DNA of 64,000 nucleotides from Lachnospiraceae bacterium (GCA_028696165.1 JAQVHQ010000010.1:1-64000), one strand, 5' to 3'. Counted from the first letter of the stretch, positions 1 through 8,569 are shown. Made by a program: numbers and translations. The notes: a model not told the origin generated them from the letters alone.

Positions 1-589
1 GCTACCCAGACGCAACTTGGTGCAATCAGTGAAAATCAGGCTGCAAATCCAACGAAAGAGCAGCTATCTAAAACGGTAGGCTGTTTTTTCGTTGACCTTG
101 ACCCCGATTGTTCACGAAACGATTTGTCGCTCTCTTTTCCTTGCTCAATTAACCTAATCAATCTATGAAATAAGTATACATTAACCCCTTCTATTTTACA
201 ATCCCAGCTGCATTTTCAGAGCCGCAAGTAACAATTTCTAGTCTCATTTCGAGGTTAAAAATCACGTTTTTCCCTTCTCTGCTCTTTCATTTTGAGTCCT
301 TAACAAGCAGACCCTTTCTACTCCACCGAGTATAAAGAGATATGTATTTAGGGGTGTCCCCTAAGACCCTGTTTGCTCTGCCAAGACCACTCATAAAAAA
401 TTTTAGAATACCGTAATAAAAAATAGCTTCTTACTGGCTACAAAGTAGGAAGTTATTTTTGTATTTTAAAAAAACATTTTAAACTTCTACGCCAAAATTT
501 AATTTCTCGAGGGCTACATAGTGAAGAGATATTTTTCACTATATTTTAGAACGGCATTTGCGCAGATGCCAAAAAGGAGGAACGAGCAT
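1..589. other. Left-edge region of integrated element, no clear gene
   Basis: No convincing complete gene is visible here. One plus-strand frame is open from the window edge to a TGA at 166-168 and could be the tail of a gene lying to the left, but I do not recognise its translation. A weak hairpin with a T run (about 61-90) and a stronger one at 417-462 could end transcripts. A short GGGG-TGT-CCCC hairpin at 352-362 is followed by an unusual non-repetitive stretch to about 392. The region looks like the intergenic DNA of an integrative element. Confidence 0.45.
417..462 (+). terminator. Probable bidirectional intrinsic terminator
   Basis: Two arms at about 419-435 and 444-460 are nearly complementary around a short loop. 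The structure is flanked by an A run on the left and a T run on the right, so it could stop transcription from either side. It separates the left-edge DNA from the small protein gene that starts at 590. Confidence 0.65.
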
Positions 590-949
590 ATGTTACACCG
601 GTACTATACAGAAGTTGCCAAGGACTATGGAGTGACTGCAGCAGCATTGTTCTATCACATTTCCTATTGGGTTCAAAGGAACAAAATGGAGAATCACAAT
701 CTACATGTTGGCGAGTATTGGGTCTATGAAAGTGTCCAGAAGCTATCAGAGACGACTTATTCATATATGACCCCATACAAGATAGGCTATGCCATTCAGA
801 AGCTCATAAAGGGCAATTTAATCAAGACGGGAGACTTTAATAAAATGCGTTATGATCGAACCCGTTGGTACACTTTGACAGATAAGGGTTGGTCCATTTT
901 GCGAAAATGCCAAATGGAATGTGGAGATTATCCAGACCAATACCTATAA
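590..949 (+). CDS. Winged-helix replication-type protein of mobile elements
   Basis: A 119-residue protein resembling the small winged-helix proteins found beside replication or integration genes of Firmicute prophages and integrative elements. Near residues 10-30 it has a stretch about an inactive or alternative host state typical of that group (VTAAALFYHISYW), a central YMTPYKIGYAIQKL helix pair and the family-like ending DRTRWYTLTDKG. The start was set at 590 because AAGGAGG at 574-580 lies nine bases upstream; the open frame continues further 5' without a ribosome site. It precedes the integrase by 140 bases in the same direction, so both probably belong to one element. A DNA-binding role is inferred from the family resemblance; the exact function is unknown. 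Confidence 0.65.
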   Translation: MLHRYYTEVAKDYGVTAAALFYHISYWVQRNKMENHNLHVGEYWVYESVQKLSETTYSYMTPYKIGYAIQKLIKGNLIKTGDFNKMRYDRTRWYTLTDKGWSILRKCQMECGDYPDQYL

Positions 950-1049
950 AAAACCAATAAAAAACAACTAACCGTTACCAACCGAAAAAAAAACTATATC
1001 TCAAACATAAATCTTTCTTTATCGGTAGGTATATACATTTCGTAATTTT

Positions 1050-1067
1050 CAGATATGGCCATATCTG
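1050..1067. promoter_or_regulatory. 18-bp perfect palindrome before integrase
   Basis: CAGATATGGCCATATCTG is a perfect 18-bp palindrome ending two bases before the purine-rich ribosome site region of the integrase gene. It could be an operator for a dimeric repressor or excisionase-type protein, or a hairpin limiting integrase translation. Its role is inferred from position only. Confidence 0.5.
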
Positions 1068-1089
1068 GTTTTGAAGGAGAAGGATAAAA

Positions 1090-2373
1090 TTGAAGAACAT
1101 TCAAAGTCAGATTACAAATTTTGTAGATAAAAAGGACTTCGCAAAGCTAATTGAGGCTGGTATAATGACAGAAGATGAAGTGTCAGCATACATTATGACT
1201 CAAATTGAAAAAATAGTATTACAGCACGAAAAAGAATTTAGGATTTGGCAAGGAACAGGTAGTGACAAACGTTGGAAGACATACCTTCCTGGAGAAAAGC
1301 AGATAATAATTGCTAAAACCTCCAAGGAAAAATTGTACAAGGCAATTTACGATTTTTACCATTCCAAAGCCCAACCCAAAACGAACCTTGAAAATATCAT
1401 AAAAGATTTTCTAGATTATAAGGAGTTAGAGACGAGTATCGCAAATGCTCACAAGCTTGAATCCGTATGGAATAAGTATTTTGCTTCAGATCTGCTGGTT
1501 AAACGATCTATGAAGAATATTCGTATTATTGAATTAAAAGAGTGGTATCTTAAGCTAATTGAAACTAATGGACTAACCAAGAGGCAGTTCAACGAAATCA
1601 AATCGCTTATGAATATGCTTCTTGATTATGCTGTAGAGAATGAATTAGTAGATAAGAATATCAGCAGACATGTTAGTGCTATCTCTTACAAGAAATTCAA
1701 AGCACCAAAGCAAAAGAATCGAGACGAGCAAATATTCTACGGCGATATGCAAAAAGACATTATGCGATTAGCAGAGAAAAAGTTCGAGGAAACAGGCGAT
1801 ACATCTTATCTGGGTATTTGCCTTGACTTTGTATTAGCACTACGCGTCGGAGAATTGCCTGCTTTGAAAAAATCCGATATTGATGGTGATTATATTCATA
1901 TCCAGCGACAAGAGATTAAGCACTTCATAAAGGATTCTACAGGTAGAAGAGTTAGAGATGGTTTTGCTATTTCTAATAACACCAAAAGCAAAGATTCTAA
2001 TCGAAGATTGTATCTCACTTCAATTGCTAAAAAATATATTCGTATGATTGTTCAGGCAAATGAGGAAGCTGGTTTTGATTCAGATGATTTATTCATTGAT
2101 AAAAACGGAGAAAGACGGCATAATCCAATATTTAATACTCATCTTAATAAAATGTGTAAGGAACTTGGATTTACAACAACTGGAAATCATAGTATTCGTA
2201 AGACCTGCATATCTAACATTGCTGCTTCTCATAGTATTAGCGATGATAGTTTACGTAAATTTGCAGGACACAGTGATTTTAGAACTACTCAACGCTGTTA
2301 TATTTTCTCTACTGACGATGATCTAGATGAGCAAAAAGCACTGGAAGAAGCCCTTTGTGGGCTCTGTTCCTAA
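1090..2373 (+). CDS. int: Tyrosine-type site-specific integrase
   Basis: A 427-residue tyrosine recombinase that would integrate and excise the element at the adjacent tRNA gene. The catalytic residues are visible: Arg252 in ALRVGELPAL, His367 and Arg370 in NHSIRK, His394 in GHSDF and the nucleophile Tyr404 in RCYIF. The N-terminal 110 residues match the arm-binding region and about 110-200 the SAM-like core-binding domain. The start is TTG at 1090, supported by GAAGGAGAAGG just upstream. Its stop is 83 bases from the 3' end of tRNA-Ser, the usual arrangement for an element using a tRNA 3' end as attachment site. The catalytic set is complete, so the enzyme is probably functional. Confidence 0.93.
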   Translation: MKNIQSQITNFVDKKDFAKLIEAGIMTEDEVSAYIMTQIEKIVLQHEKEFRIWQGTGSDKRWKTYLPGEKQIIIAKTSKEKLYKAIYDFYHSKAQPKTNLENIIKDFLDYKELETSIANAHKLESVWNKYFASDLLVKRSMKNIRIIELKEWYLKLIETNGLTKRQFNEIKSLMNMLLDYAVENELVDKNISRHVSAISYKKFKAPKQKNRDEQIFYGDMQKDIMRLAEKKFEETGDTSYLGICLDFVLALRVGELPALKKSDIDGDYIHIQRQEIKHFIKDSTGRRVRDGFAISNNTKSKDSNRRLYLTSIAKKYIRMIVQANEEAGFDSDDLFIDKNGERRHNPIFNTHLNKMCKELGFTTTGNHSIRKTCISNIAASHSISDDSLRKFAGHSDFRTTQRCYIFSTDDDLDEQKALEEALCGLCS

Positions 2374-2400
2374 AATGTAATAAATGTAATAAAAATATCA

Positions 2401-2442
2401 AACAATAAAAAAACAGGAAGTCCTTGTAAAATCAGGACTTCC
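2401..2442 (-). terminator. Intrinsic terminator after tRNA-Ser
   Basis: Arms GGAAGTCC (2416-2423) and GGACTTCC (2435-2442) form an 8-bp stem. On the minus strand it is followed by a run of seven U residues (2407-2413), so it fits as the terminator of the tRNA-Ser transcript. It also lies downstream of the integrase gene and may act on both. Confidence 0.75.
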
Positions 2443-2455
2443 CATTCTTAAGCAA

Positions 2456-2541
2456 CGGAGAGGGTGGGATTCGAACCCACGCGCCCTTGCGGACAAACGG
2501 TTTTCAAGACCGCCTCGTTATGACCACTTCGATACCTCTCC
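2456..2541 (-). tRNA. tRNA-Ser (anticodon TGA)
   Basis: The minus strand folds into an 86-base class II tRNA. The acceptor stem pairs GGAGAGG (2535-2541) with CCTCTCC (2457-2463), with G at 2456 as discriminator; the T arm is GTGGGTTCGAATCCCAC, and the anticodon loop CTTGAAA reads TGA. A long variable arm is present, as expected for serine. CCA is not encoded. The gene sits at the edge of the integrase-bearing element, and its 3' half is the probable attachment core. Confidence 0.96.
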
Positions 2542-2599
2542 ATGGCGTCGCATTTTTTCTCAGCGACAAGTGATATTCTATCATGTCAAAGCTGTTCTG

Positions 2600-3289
2600 T
2601 CAACAGTTTTGGCAAAAAACTTTTGCAATTTTTAAATCTTCTGGCGTTGTGATTTTTATATTCTCGTAAGATCCCTGCACCAGCTTGATTTTCTGCTGTT
2701 CCATAGCTTCTACTACCATGGCATCATCCGTAACATTTTCTAAACCACAGGTATACATTTTATCATACGCACGTTTCACTAAAGAATAAGAAAATACCTG
2801 CGGCGTCTGAATAACCCACACATGATTACGATTCGGAGTATGAGCTATCATCTCATCTTCGTCTGCGATTTTAATTGTATCTTTAGCAGGCATCCCTACT
2901 ACACATGCCTGGTTTTCCAAAACACAGGTATAGGCATGATTCAGTATTTCTTCTGTTATAAATGGCCTGGCCCCATCATGTATAAACACAAAATCACAAT
3001 TAGGACAAGCTTTTAACCCTTCATAGACAGAATCGTAGCGTTCTTTTCCACCTGGAATAACTGCATGAATTTTTGAAAACTGATATTTTTCTTTTATTTC
3101 TGTCTCACAATACTCCAGGCAGTCTTCGGATGTTACCAGAATAATTTCATCAATTACAGAAGACTCCTGAAAAACTTTCAGAGAATAATACAGCAGAGGA
3201 TGCCCCTCTAATTCCAGGAACTGCTTTTGAACTTTACTTTGCATACGTTTTCCCTGGCCTGCTGCCAGTACGATTGCTGTCCTCTTCAT
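2600..3289 (-). CDS. ispD: 2-C-methyl-D-erythritol 4-phosphate cytidylyltransferase
   Basis: Transfers CMP from CTP to 2-C-methyl-D-erythritol 4-phosphate in the non-mevalonate isoprenoid pathway of the cytoplasm. The 229-residue length is typical. The nucleotide-binding N terminus is AAGQGKRM (residues 9-16), GGKERYDSV lies at 80-88, and HDGARPF, which holds a conserved substrate-contact region, at 104-110. The stop is near the tRNA-Ser gene; the start follows the tsaD stop by three bases, so translation is probably coupled and the gene is the last of the minus-strand run. No ispF is fused or adjacent. Confidence 0.95.
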   Translation of the reverse strand: MKRTAIVLAAGQGKRMQSKVQKQFLELEGHPLLYYSLKVFQESSVIDEIILVTSEDCLEYCETEIKEKYQFSKIHAVIPGGKERYDSVYEGLKACPNCDFVFIHDGARPFITEEILNHAYTCVLENQACVVGMPAKDTIKIADEDEMIAHTPNRNHVWVIQTPQVFSYSLVKRAYDKMYTCGLENVTDDAMVVEAMEQQKIKLVQGSYENIKITTPEDLKIAKVFCQNC

Positions 3290-3292
3290 ATC

Positions 3293-4330
3293 TTAGCGCT
3301 CTCCCAATTTCAGATTCGGTACTGCATTTAAATCTAATCCATGACGGGTACCTTTGATATATTCATAATAAGCCGCAACTCCAATCATCGCCGCATTATC
3401 TGTACAGAAAATCGGTGATGGATGATAGAATTCTATATGATTCTTCTTGCATGCTTCTTCCATGGAAGCCCTGAGTGTCTGGTTAGAAGCCACTCCGCCT
3501 GCAATTGCCAGCTTATCCATATGATAATCTTTGGCTGCTTTCATAGAATTTTCCACAAGTACATCCACTACTGCTTTCTGAAAAGACGCAGCTAAATCAG
3601 CTTCGCAAATTGGTGTATTCTGCATTTTACATTTATTGATATAATTTAATACCGCTGACTTTACGCCGCTAAAGCTGAAATCATACGGTCCATCATTTAC
3701 TTTTGCTTTTGGGAATACAATAGCCTCCGCATTACCTTCTTTCGACAGTTTATCAATCTTTGGTCCACCCGGATAACCTAATCCGATAGCTCTGGCCACC
3801 TTATCAAAAGCTTCCCCGGCAGCATCATCCCTGGTTCTTCCTAAGATTTCGAATTCACCGTAATCCTTCACGATTACAAGGTGGGTATGTCCACCAGATA
3901 CAATGAGACATAAAAATGGAGGTTCCAGCTCCAGATTTTCTATATAATTGGCTGACACGTGTCCCTCTATATGATGCACTCCTACCAATGGAAGTTTCTT
4001 AGCATAGCTGATTGCCTTTGCTTCTGCAACTCCAACCAGCAAAGCGCCTACAAGTCCCGGCCCGTAGGTAACACCAATGGCATCTAAGTCGTCTAAGGTA
4101 ACGGATGCATCCTTTAACGCTTCTTCTATTACCTGATTAATCTTTTCAATATGTTTTCTGGATGCAATTTCCGGTACAACACCACCATATAATTTATGCA
4201 GTTCAATCTGGGATGAAATTACATTGGATAATATCGTTCTTCCGTTTTTCACGACAGAAGCGGCAGTTTCATCACAGGAACTTTCTATTGCTAATATTAA
4301 AATATCTTTATCTTTCTTTTGATTTTCCAT
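3293..4330 (-). CDS. tsaD: tRNA t6A37 threonylcarbamoyltransferase TsaD
   Basis: Transfers the threonylcarbamoyl group from threonylcarbamoyl-AMP to A37 of ANN-reading tRNAs, acting with TsaB and TsaE. The 345-residue ASKHA protein shows [10 protein letters not shown] (residues 16-25), the metal-binding HxxxH pair H120/H124 in HHIEGH and SGGHTHL. tsaB and tsaE lie in the same minus-strand run about 2.6 kb upstream, which fits the shared function; the threonylcarbamoyl-AMP synthase gene (tsaC/sua5) is not in the window. The gene lies three to four bases from its neighbours on both sides, so it is part of a tight operon with rnz and ispD. Confidence 0.97.
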   Translation of the reverse strand: MENQKKDKDILILAIESSCDETAASVVKNGRTILSNVISSQIELHKLYGGVVPEIASRKHIEKINQVIEEALKDASVTLDDLDAIGVTYGPGLVGALLVGVAEAKAISYAKKLPLVGVHHIEGHVSANYIENLELEPPFLCLIVSGGHTHLVIVKDYGEFEILGRTRDDAAGEAFDKVARAIGLGYPGGPKIDKLSKEGNAEAIVFPKAKVNDGPYDFSFSGVKSAVLNYINKCKMQNTPICEADLAASFQKAVVDVLVENSMKAAKDYHMDKLAIAGGVASNQTLRASMEEACKKNHIEFYHPSPIFCTDNAAMIGVAAYYEYIKGTRHGLDLNAVPNLKLGER

Positions 4331-4333
4331 TAT

Positions 4334-5245
4334 TTAATCCTCTTCAAATAGTAATTCCACACAGTCTCCGTCTCTTGCCGCACGTGCCTCAGGGAATATT
4401 TTGCGCACACCGTCCATATAGTTCTCCGGATATACAAGTGAGGGGCTATAGTGTGTCAGCCACATCTGGGCAACCCGGGCTTCTTTCGCAAGACCTGCTG
4501 CCTCTTTCATGGTCATATGCTTGTACTCCCTTGCCTTTGCTTCTTTTTCCGGTTCTCCATACATACCTTCACATATAAATAAATCCGAACCTGCCGCATG
4601 TTCAGCTATGGAAACCACTGGTCTGGTATCGGTACAGTAAGTTACTTTAATTCCTTTTCTGGCGGGTCCTAAAACCATATCCGGAGTATACGTAATTCCG
4701 TCAGCTTCCATCACCTGACCCTTCTGCAGCGGATTCCACAATTTCAATGGGATATTCAATGCTTTTGCTTTCTCAGCGTCAAACTTTCCATTTCTCATAA
4801 TTTCTATCGTATACCCATAGCAAAGTACATTGTGATTCACGCGAAAGGCCTGAATATGATATCCCTTAACTTGAAATGACTGCTCCGTCCCGGTAATTTC
4901 ATGACACTCTATTGGAAATGGAAGTTCCGGTGCTATTACTCTCAGTGCAGATACCACCCGTTCTAATCCTTTCGGACCAATTAATATCAATGGTTCTTCT
5001 CTCTGAGCATTGCCCATAGTCAATAACAATCCAGGGAGACCACTAATATGATCCGCATGATAATGGGTAAAACAAATCACATCAATCGGTTTAAATGACC
5101 ACCCTGCCTGTTTCACAGCTATCTGGGTTCCCTCTCCACAGTCAATCATCAGACTGCTCCCGTTATAACGGGTCATAAGAGAAGTCAGCCACCGCTTTGG
5201 CAGCGGCATCATACCTCCAGTTCCCAATAAACATACATCTAACAT
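4334..5245 (-). CDS. rnz: Ribonuclease Z
   Basis: A metallo-beta-lactamase-fold endonuclease that cleaves the 3' trailer of tRNA precursors that lack an encoded CCA. The 303-residue length is that of the short bacterial form. The zinc signature HYHADH is at residues 61-66, and further metal ligands are seen in VNHNVL and LTHYSPSL near the C terminus. The tRNA-Ser gene in this window has no encoded CCA and would be such a substrate. It runs directly into tsaD with three bases between them. The upstream 5246-5371 stretch is AT-rich and holds no gene. Confidence 0.94.
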   Translation of the reverse strand: MLDVCLLGTGGMMPLPKRWLTSLMTRYNGSSLMIDCGEGTQIAVKQAGWSFKPIDVICFTHYHADHISGLPGLLLTMGNAQREEPLILIGPKGLERVVSALRVIAPELPFPIECHEITGTEQSFQVKGYHIQAFRVNHNVLCYGYTIEIMRNGKFDAEKAKALNIPLKLWNPLQKGQVMEADGITYTPDMVLGPARKGIKVTYCTDTRPVVSIAEHAAGSDLFICEGMYGEPEKEAKAREYKHMTMKEAAGLAKEARVAQMWLTHYSPSLVYPENYMDGVRKIFPEARAARDGDCVELLFEED

Positions 5246-5371
5246 CCGGTACCATCCTTTTTATCTTTATTCTTGTCTCAATTCTATATTTCAATTTTTT
5301 ATTTCAATTTCTATATTTTAACTTCACATTTTTCTATATTATCATAGTCATTGGATAACAATGCTAATCTT

Positions 5372-5605
5372 TTATACATCTGTACCCATTATTTCCGTCT
5401 CCATTTCTACCTCTACCGGTATAAGAAACTGTTCTACCAGCTTATCATAGCATGCTTCACACAGATGAAAACTATGGTTTTCTCCGTCTTTTTCAGAAAA
5501 ATATCCCCATTGCTGATGCACACTGCACACCCCTTCATGGAAATATCCATTCTTCATCTTCAGCTGTTTTCCACACTGATTACAGTATATCTTTTCCTTT
5601 GTCAT
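5372..5605 (-). CDS. Small protein with two CxxC pairs, unknown function
   Basis: A 77-residue protein not recognised as a named family. CxxC pairs at residues 8/11 (CNQC) and 49/52 (CEAC) suggest a single bound zinc. Between them lies a conserved-looking GYFHEGVCSVHQQWGYFS. The start was placed at 5605 because AAGGAGG lies nine bases upstream; an ATG nine bases further 5' touches that ribosome site and is unlikely. It lies between rimI and rnz on the same strand with moderate gaps. A zinc-ribbon adaptor or antitoxin-like role is possible but unsupported. Confidence 0.7.
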   Translation of the reverse strand: MTKEKIYCNQCGKQLKMKNGYFHEGVCSVHQQWGYFSEKDGENHSFHLCEACYDKLVEQFLIPVEVEMETEIMGTDV

Positions 5606-5797
5606 AATTGCCATCCTCCTTGTAACTACAGGTTTATACGGCTGCAAATGTACAAAACTCATGTTTTTTCATGCTGCTTTTTCGTACACCTGCTTATTAT
5701 ATAGAAGAATCTCCTGCATTTCCAGTGGAAATGTTTTGCAAAATTGACAATTGTCTGGATATCTAATACTGTCACTCCATATAACTTTCACACACTC

Positions 5798-6235
5798 TCA
5801 AAGAGCCCTGGTCATCAAAACAGCATCTTCCTTTGGATCCTCATAGTAATTTTTGCGAAGACCATCCGCAGCAAATCCCATATGTTCATACAGTGTAATT
5901 GCTCTTTTATTGCTGGCGCGGACTTCAAGATGCATAAGGGTTACCCCTTCTTTTTTACATTCTATGCAAAGTTGTTCCATAAGTTTTTTGCCGATTCCCT
6001 GACCCCAAAAGGATTTCTCCACAGATACATTCGTCACTTCGCTTTCTCCGGAGATAAGAAGGGCTCCGCAATATCCACAGATTTTCTGTTCCTCTTCTGC
6101 CACCAGAAAAACTGCATCACTTCGTATCAGATATGTAAAATACCCTGTCTCTGTCCATGGTCTGGAAAAATTAGCGTTTTCAATAGGCATGACTTGTTCT
6201 AAGTCATCGATTTCCATTCTTCTGATTGTAATCAT
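5798..6235 (-). CDS. rimI: Ribosomal protein S18-alanine N-acetyltransferase
   Basis: A 145-residue GNAT-fold acetyltransferase expected to acetylate the N-terminal alanine of ribosomal protein S18. The acetyl-CoA pyrophosphate loop is WGQGIGKKLM at residues 77-86, followed by the usual NKRAITLYEHMGF and a C-terminal tail. It begins three bases after the tsaB stop. Adjacency of rimI with tsaB and tsaE is common in Firmicutes and supports the assignment over a generic GNAT enzyme, although substrate specificity cannot be read from sequence alone. Confidence 0.9.
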   Translation of the reverse strand: MITIRRMEIDDLEQVMPIENANFSRPWTETGYFTYLIRSDAVFLVAEEEQKICGYCGALLISGESEVTNVSVEKSFWGQGIGKKLMEQLCIECKKEGVTLMHLEVRASNKRAITLYEHMGFAADGLRKNYYEDPKEDAVLMTRAL

Positions 6236-6238
6236 ATT

Positions 6239-6955
6239 TTATTTAGCCTGTTCCTTCTTCAATTTTTCTGCACGTTCCCGCTCTGCCTGGGATACACGAA
6301 GATAGTCCGGCTGATGTTCCATAGCTGTCTCTGTCTTCCCTTCCTGATAGTAACGGCATCCCAAAACAGCCACTGCACCGGCGCGCTGTTTATTGACATG
6401 GGCTGGTGCAAAAGAATAATCTATCGTTATTAATGCAGCAAGTTTTTCTTTGTAAACCGGTACGCCGTCTCCCAGGAATATCACCGGCTCACCCAGGCGG
6501 TTTAATTCTTCTGCCAGTTCTTCCACCGGCAGAGCACACTGTTCTTTTCTTGTGACCAGTTCCTGATTCACATACTCATATAACCCGGTATATACCTGTG
6601 AACGTCTGGCATCCATAATCGGACAGATGATTCCCTCTGCATTATACAGATTATAAGCAAGGGCTTCTACCGTAGGAATATGTATCAATGGTTTCTTAAG
6701 AGCAAGACCCAGACCTTTTGCAGTAGCAGAACCAATGCGCAATCCCGTGAAGGATCCCGGTCCTGCTGCCACCGCTATGGCATCAATGGTATCCAAATCC
6801 AGTTCTATCATCTGCGCCACCACATCCAGCATGGGTAAAAGTGTCTGGGAATGGGTTTTCTTATAATTTACTGTGTATTCACCCAGCATATTATCATCTT
6901 CCACGATAGCTACAGAAGCCACCAGTCCCGAACTGTCCAAACCTAATATTTTCAT
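6239..6955 (-). CDS. tsaB: t6A37 complex scaffold protein TsaB
   Basis: A 238-residue ASKHA-fold paralogue of TsaD that dimerises with it in the complex making threonylcarbamoyladenosine at tRNA position 37. The N terminus has LGLDSSG, and AAGPGSFTGLRIG near residue 64 is the family hallmark. The start overlaps the tsaE stop by four bases (ATGA), which indicates translational coupling. It lacks the TsaD metal-binding histidine pair, as expected. The charged C terminus (AERERAEKLKKEQAK) is a local extension. Confidence 0.94.
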   Translation of the reverse strand: MKILGLDSSGLVASVAIVEDDNMLGEYTVNYKKTHSQTLLPMLDVVAQMIELDLDTIDAIAVAAGPGSFTGLRIGSATAKGLGLALKKPLIHIPTVEALAYNLYNAEGIICPIMDARRSQVYTGLYEYVNQELVTRKEQCALPVEELAEELNRLGEPVIFLGDGVPVYKEKLAALITIDYSFAPAHVNKQRAGAVAVLGCRYYQEGKTETAMEHQPDYLRVSQAERERAEKLKKEQAK

Positions 6956-7386
6956 AATGTTTCCATCCCTTCTATGGTTATTCTTCGATAATCAAATCCT
7001 TTTTCCAAATCTTTTTCTATCGTGATGTGAATGACATCCTCCGGCAGTATCTCTTCTATAAGATTGCCCCACTCAATAAGGCAGATTCCATTTCCAAAGA
7101 AATAATCATCATAACCTATCTCCTCCATCTCTTCGATATCGCCGATGCGATAGACATCAAAGTGATAAAACGGCATACGTCCTTCTTCGTATTCCTGAAT
7201 AATGGTAAATGTAGGGCTGCTGATTGGCTCTGTAATCTCTAAACCAGCTGCCACTCCCTGAGTAAATACCGTTTTCCCTACACCGAGATCTCCCACCAGC
7301 GTATATACCTGTCCAGGCTTTGCAGCCTGTCCCAGCCTTTTTCCCATATCAAATGTCTCTTCTGCAGAATATGTCTCTCTTATCAT
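6952..7386 (-). CDS. tsaE: t6A37 complex ATPase TsaE
   Basis: A 144-residue P-loop ATPase that resets the TsaB-TsaD complex during t6A37 synthesis. Walker A is GDLGVGKT at residues 32-39; SPTFTIIQEY and FYHFDVYRI follow, and LIEWGNL is the conserved late motif. Four-base overlaps link it to the upstream YcxB-like gene and the downstream tsaB gene. The promoter at 7932-7960 likely drives this whole group. Confidence 0.95.
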   Translation of the reverse strand: MIRETYSAEETFDMGKRLGQAAKPGQVYTLVGDLGVGKTVFTQGVAAGLEITEPISSPTFTIIQEYEEGRMPFYHFDVYRIGDIEEMEEIGYDDYFFGNGICLIEWGNLIEEILPEDVIHITIEKDLEKGFDYRRITIEGMETL

Positions 7387-7883
7387 AATCTAATTCTCAC
7401 TTTTCCATTTACTGCGTGTTTTCTAAGCATCTCTACAATCGCTTCGCAATCCTGACCCATATCTTTCTTCGGCCACAAAAATGCATTGGCCTTGGACAGA
7501 TAGACTAACAGACAGCTGTTTCCTGCTATCGCCTTTGTGATTTCTTCCCACTTCACAAAGCCTTTTCGCTCCATCTGATTAATCGTAATTCCATCCTCCC
7601 CGATTTCATAGGTTACAGGGAAGCGATAAGCCGGAACTGTTTTCATTTGCTTTTTAGCCTGGTAGAATAATAATGCCGGCATATATACAAAAGCAATTAG
7701 TCCCAGAAATAAATAACACATACTGATAGGCAGACTAACCTCTCCCCAGGAAGTAACCCCCAGTATAATCGCCACGACACCGGCAAGTATGCTAAACCAC
7801 CCCGCGAAGGTTCTGTAGGTATGCGTAAGCAAAAAATCATATACATTCGCAGCTGTAATCTGTGCACTGAATTTGTATCTCAT
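7383..7883 (-). CDS. YcxB-like membrane protein
   Basis: A 166-residue protein with two adjacent hydrophobic segments (about residues 24-45 and 50-70) followed by a soluble half containing TYEIGEDGI and GFVKWEEITKA. This is the layout of the YcxB-like (PF14317-type) family; its molecular function is unknown. The start at 7883 has GAAAGAGGA at a good distance upstream, whereas an earlier in-frame ATG lacks a ribosome site. It is the first gene of the run that continues into tsaE, and its stop overlaps the tsaE start by four bases. Confidence 0.82.
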   Translation of the reverse strand: MRYKFSAQITAANVYDFLLTHTYRTFAGWFSILAGVVAIILGVTSWGEVSLPISMCYLFLGLIAFVYMPALLFYQAKKQMKTVPAYRFPVTYEIGEDGITINQMERKGFVKWEEITKAIAGNSCLLVYLSKANAFLWPKKDMGQDCEAIVEMLRKHAVNGKVRIRL

Positions 7884-7931
7884 ATCGTATCCTCTTTCTA
7901 AAACAGGCCCTCTGCCTGTGCAATACCGTCT

Positions 7932-7960
7932 ATTGTAGCACAAGAACAGGATTCTTACAA
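7932..7960 (-). promoter_or_regulatory. Sigma-A promoter for ycxB-like/tsaE/tsaB/rimI run
   Basis: On the minus strand TTGTAA (7955-7960) and TACAAT (7932-7937) are separated by exactly 17 bases. The downstream gene starts at 7883. It is back to back with the plus-strand promoter at 7967-7995. Confidence 0.8.
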
Positions 7961-7966
7961 TTGTGC

Positions 7967-7995
7967 TTGCACCTTTTTACTATTCCTATTATACT
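7967..7995 (+). promoter_or_regulatory. Sigma-A promoter of cyclophilin gene
   Basis: TTGCAC (7967-7972) and TATACT (7990-7995) with a 17-base spacer, 45 bases before the ATG at 8040, which has AAAGGAG upstream. The -35 boxes of this and the minus-strand promoter are only six bases apart, so the two may compete or be co-regulated. Confidence 0.85.
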
Positions 7996-8039
7996 ATATC
8001 TGTTAGGAATTAAAACAAGCAAATAAAGGAGTATTAATT

Positions 8040-8558
8040 ATGCCAAACCCAATTATTACAATTACAATGGAAAACGGCGACGTTATGAAAGCTGAATTAT
8101 ATCCAGAAATCGCCCCAAACACTGTAAACAATTTTATCAGCCTGATCAAGCATGGTTTCTATGATGGATTGATTTTCCACAGAGTCATCAACGGATTCAT
8201 GATCCAAGGCGGATGTCCTGACGGAACCGGAATGGGCGGCCCAGGATATCAGATCAAAGGTGAATTCAGCCAGAATGGTTTCCGCAATGATCTGGCACAT
8301 ACACCAGGTGTTTTATCTATGGCGCGTGCTATGCATCCCGATTCTGCAGGTTCTCAGTTCTTCATCATGCATAAGAACTCTCCTCATTTAGATGGATCTT
8401 ATGCTGCATTCGGTAAAGTTACCGAAGGATTAGACATCGTTAATAAAATCGCAGAAACTGAGACAGACTACAGTGATCGCCCATTAGATGAGCAGAAAAT
8501 TGCAACTGTCACAGTAGATACTTTCGGTGTAGAATATCCGGAACCTGAAAAATGCTAG
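8040..8558 (+). CDS. Cyclophilin-type peptidyl-prolyl isomerase
   Basis: A 172-residue cytoplasmic cyclophilin catalysing cis-trans isomerisation of Xaa-Pro bonds. The catalytic arginine is in the FHRVINGFMIQGG segment (about residues 42-54); MARAMHPDSAGSQFFIMH and the HLDGSYAAFGKV segment complete the fold. There is no signal peptide or lipobox. It is a single-gene unit with its own promoter and a terminator at about 8570-8604. Confidence 0.94.
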   Translation: MPNPIITITMENGDVMKAELYPEIAPNTVNNFISLIKHGFYDGLIFHRVINGFMIQGGCPDGTGMGGPGYQIKGEFSQNGFRNDLAHTPGVLSMARAMHPDSAGSQFFIMHKNSPHLDGSYAAFGKVTEGLDIVNKIAETETDYSDRPLDEQKIATVTVDTFGVEYPEPEKC

Positions 8559-8569
8559 TATTACCTTTC

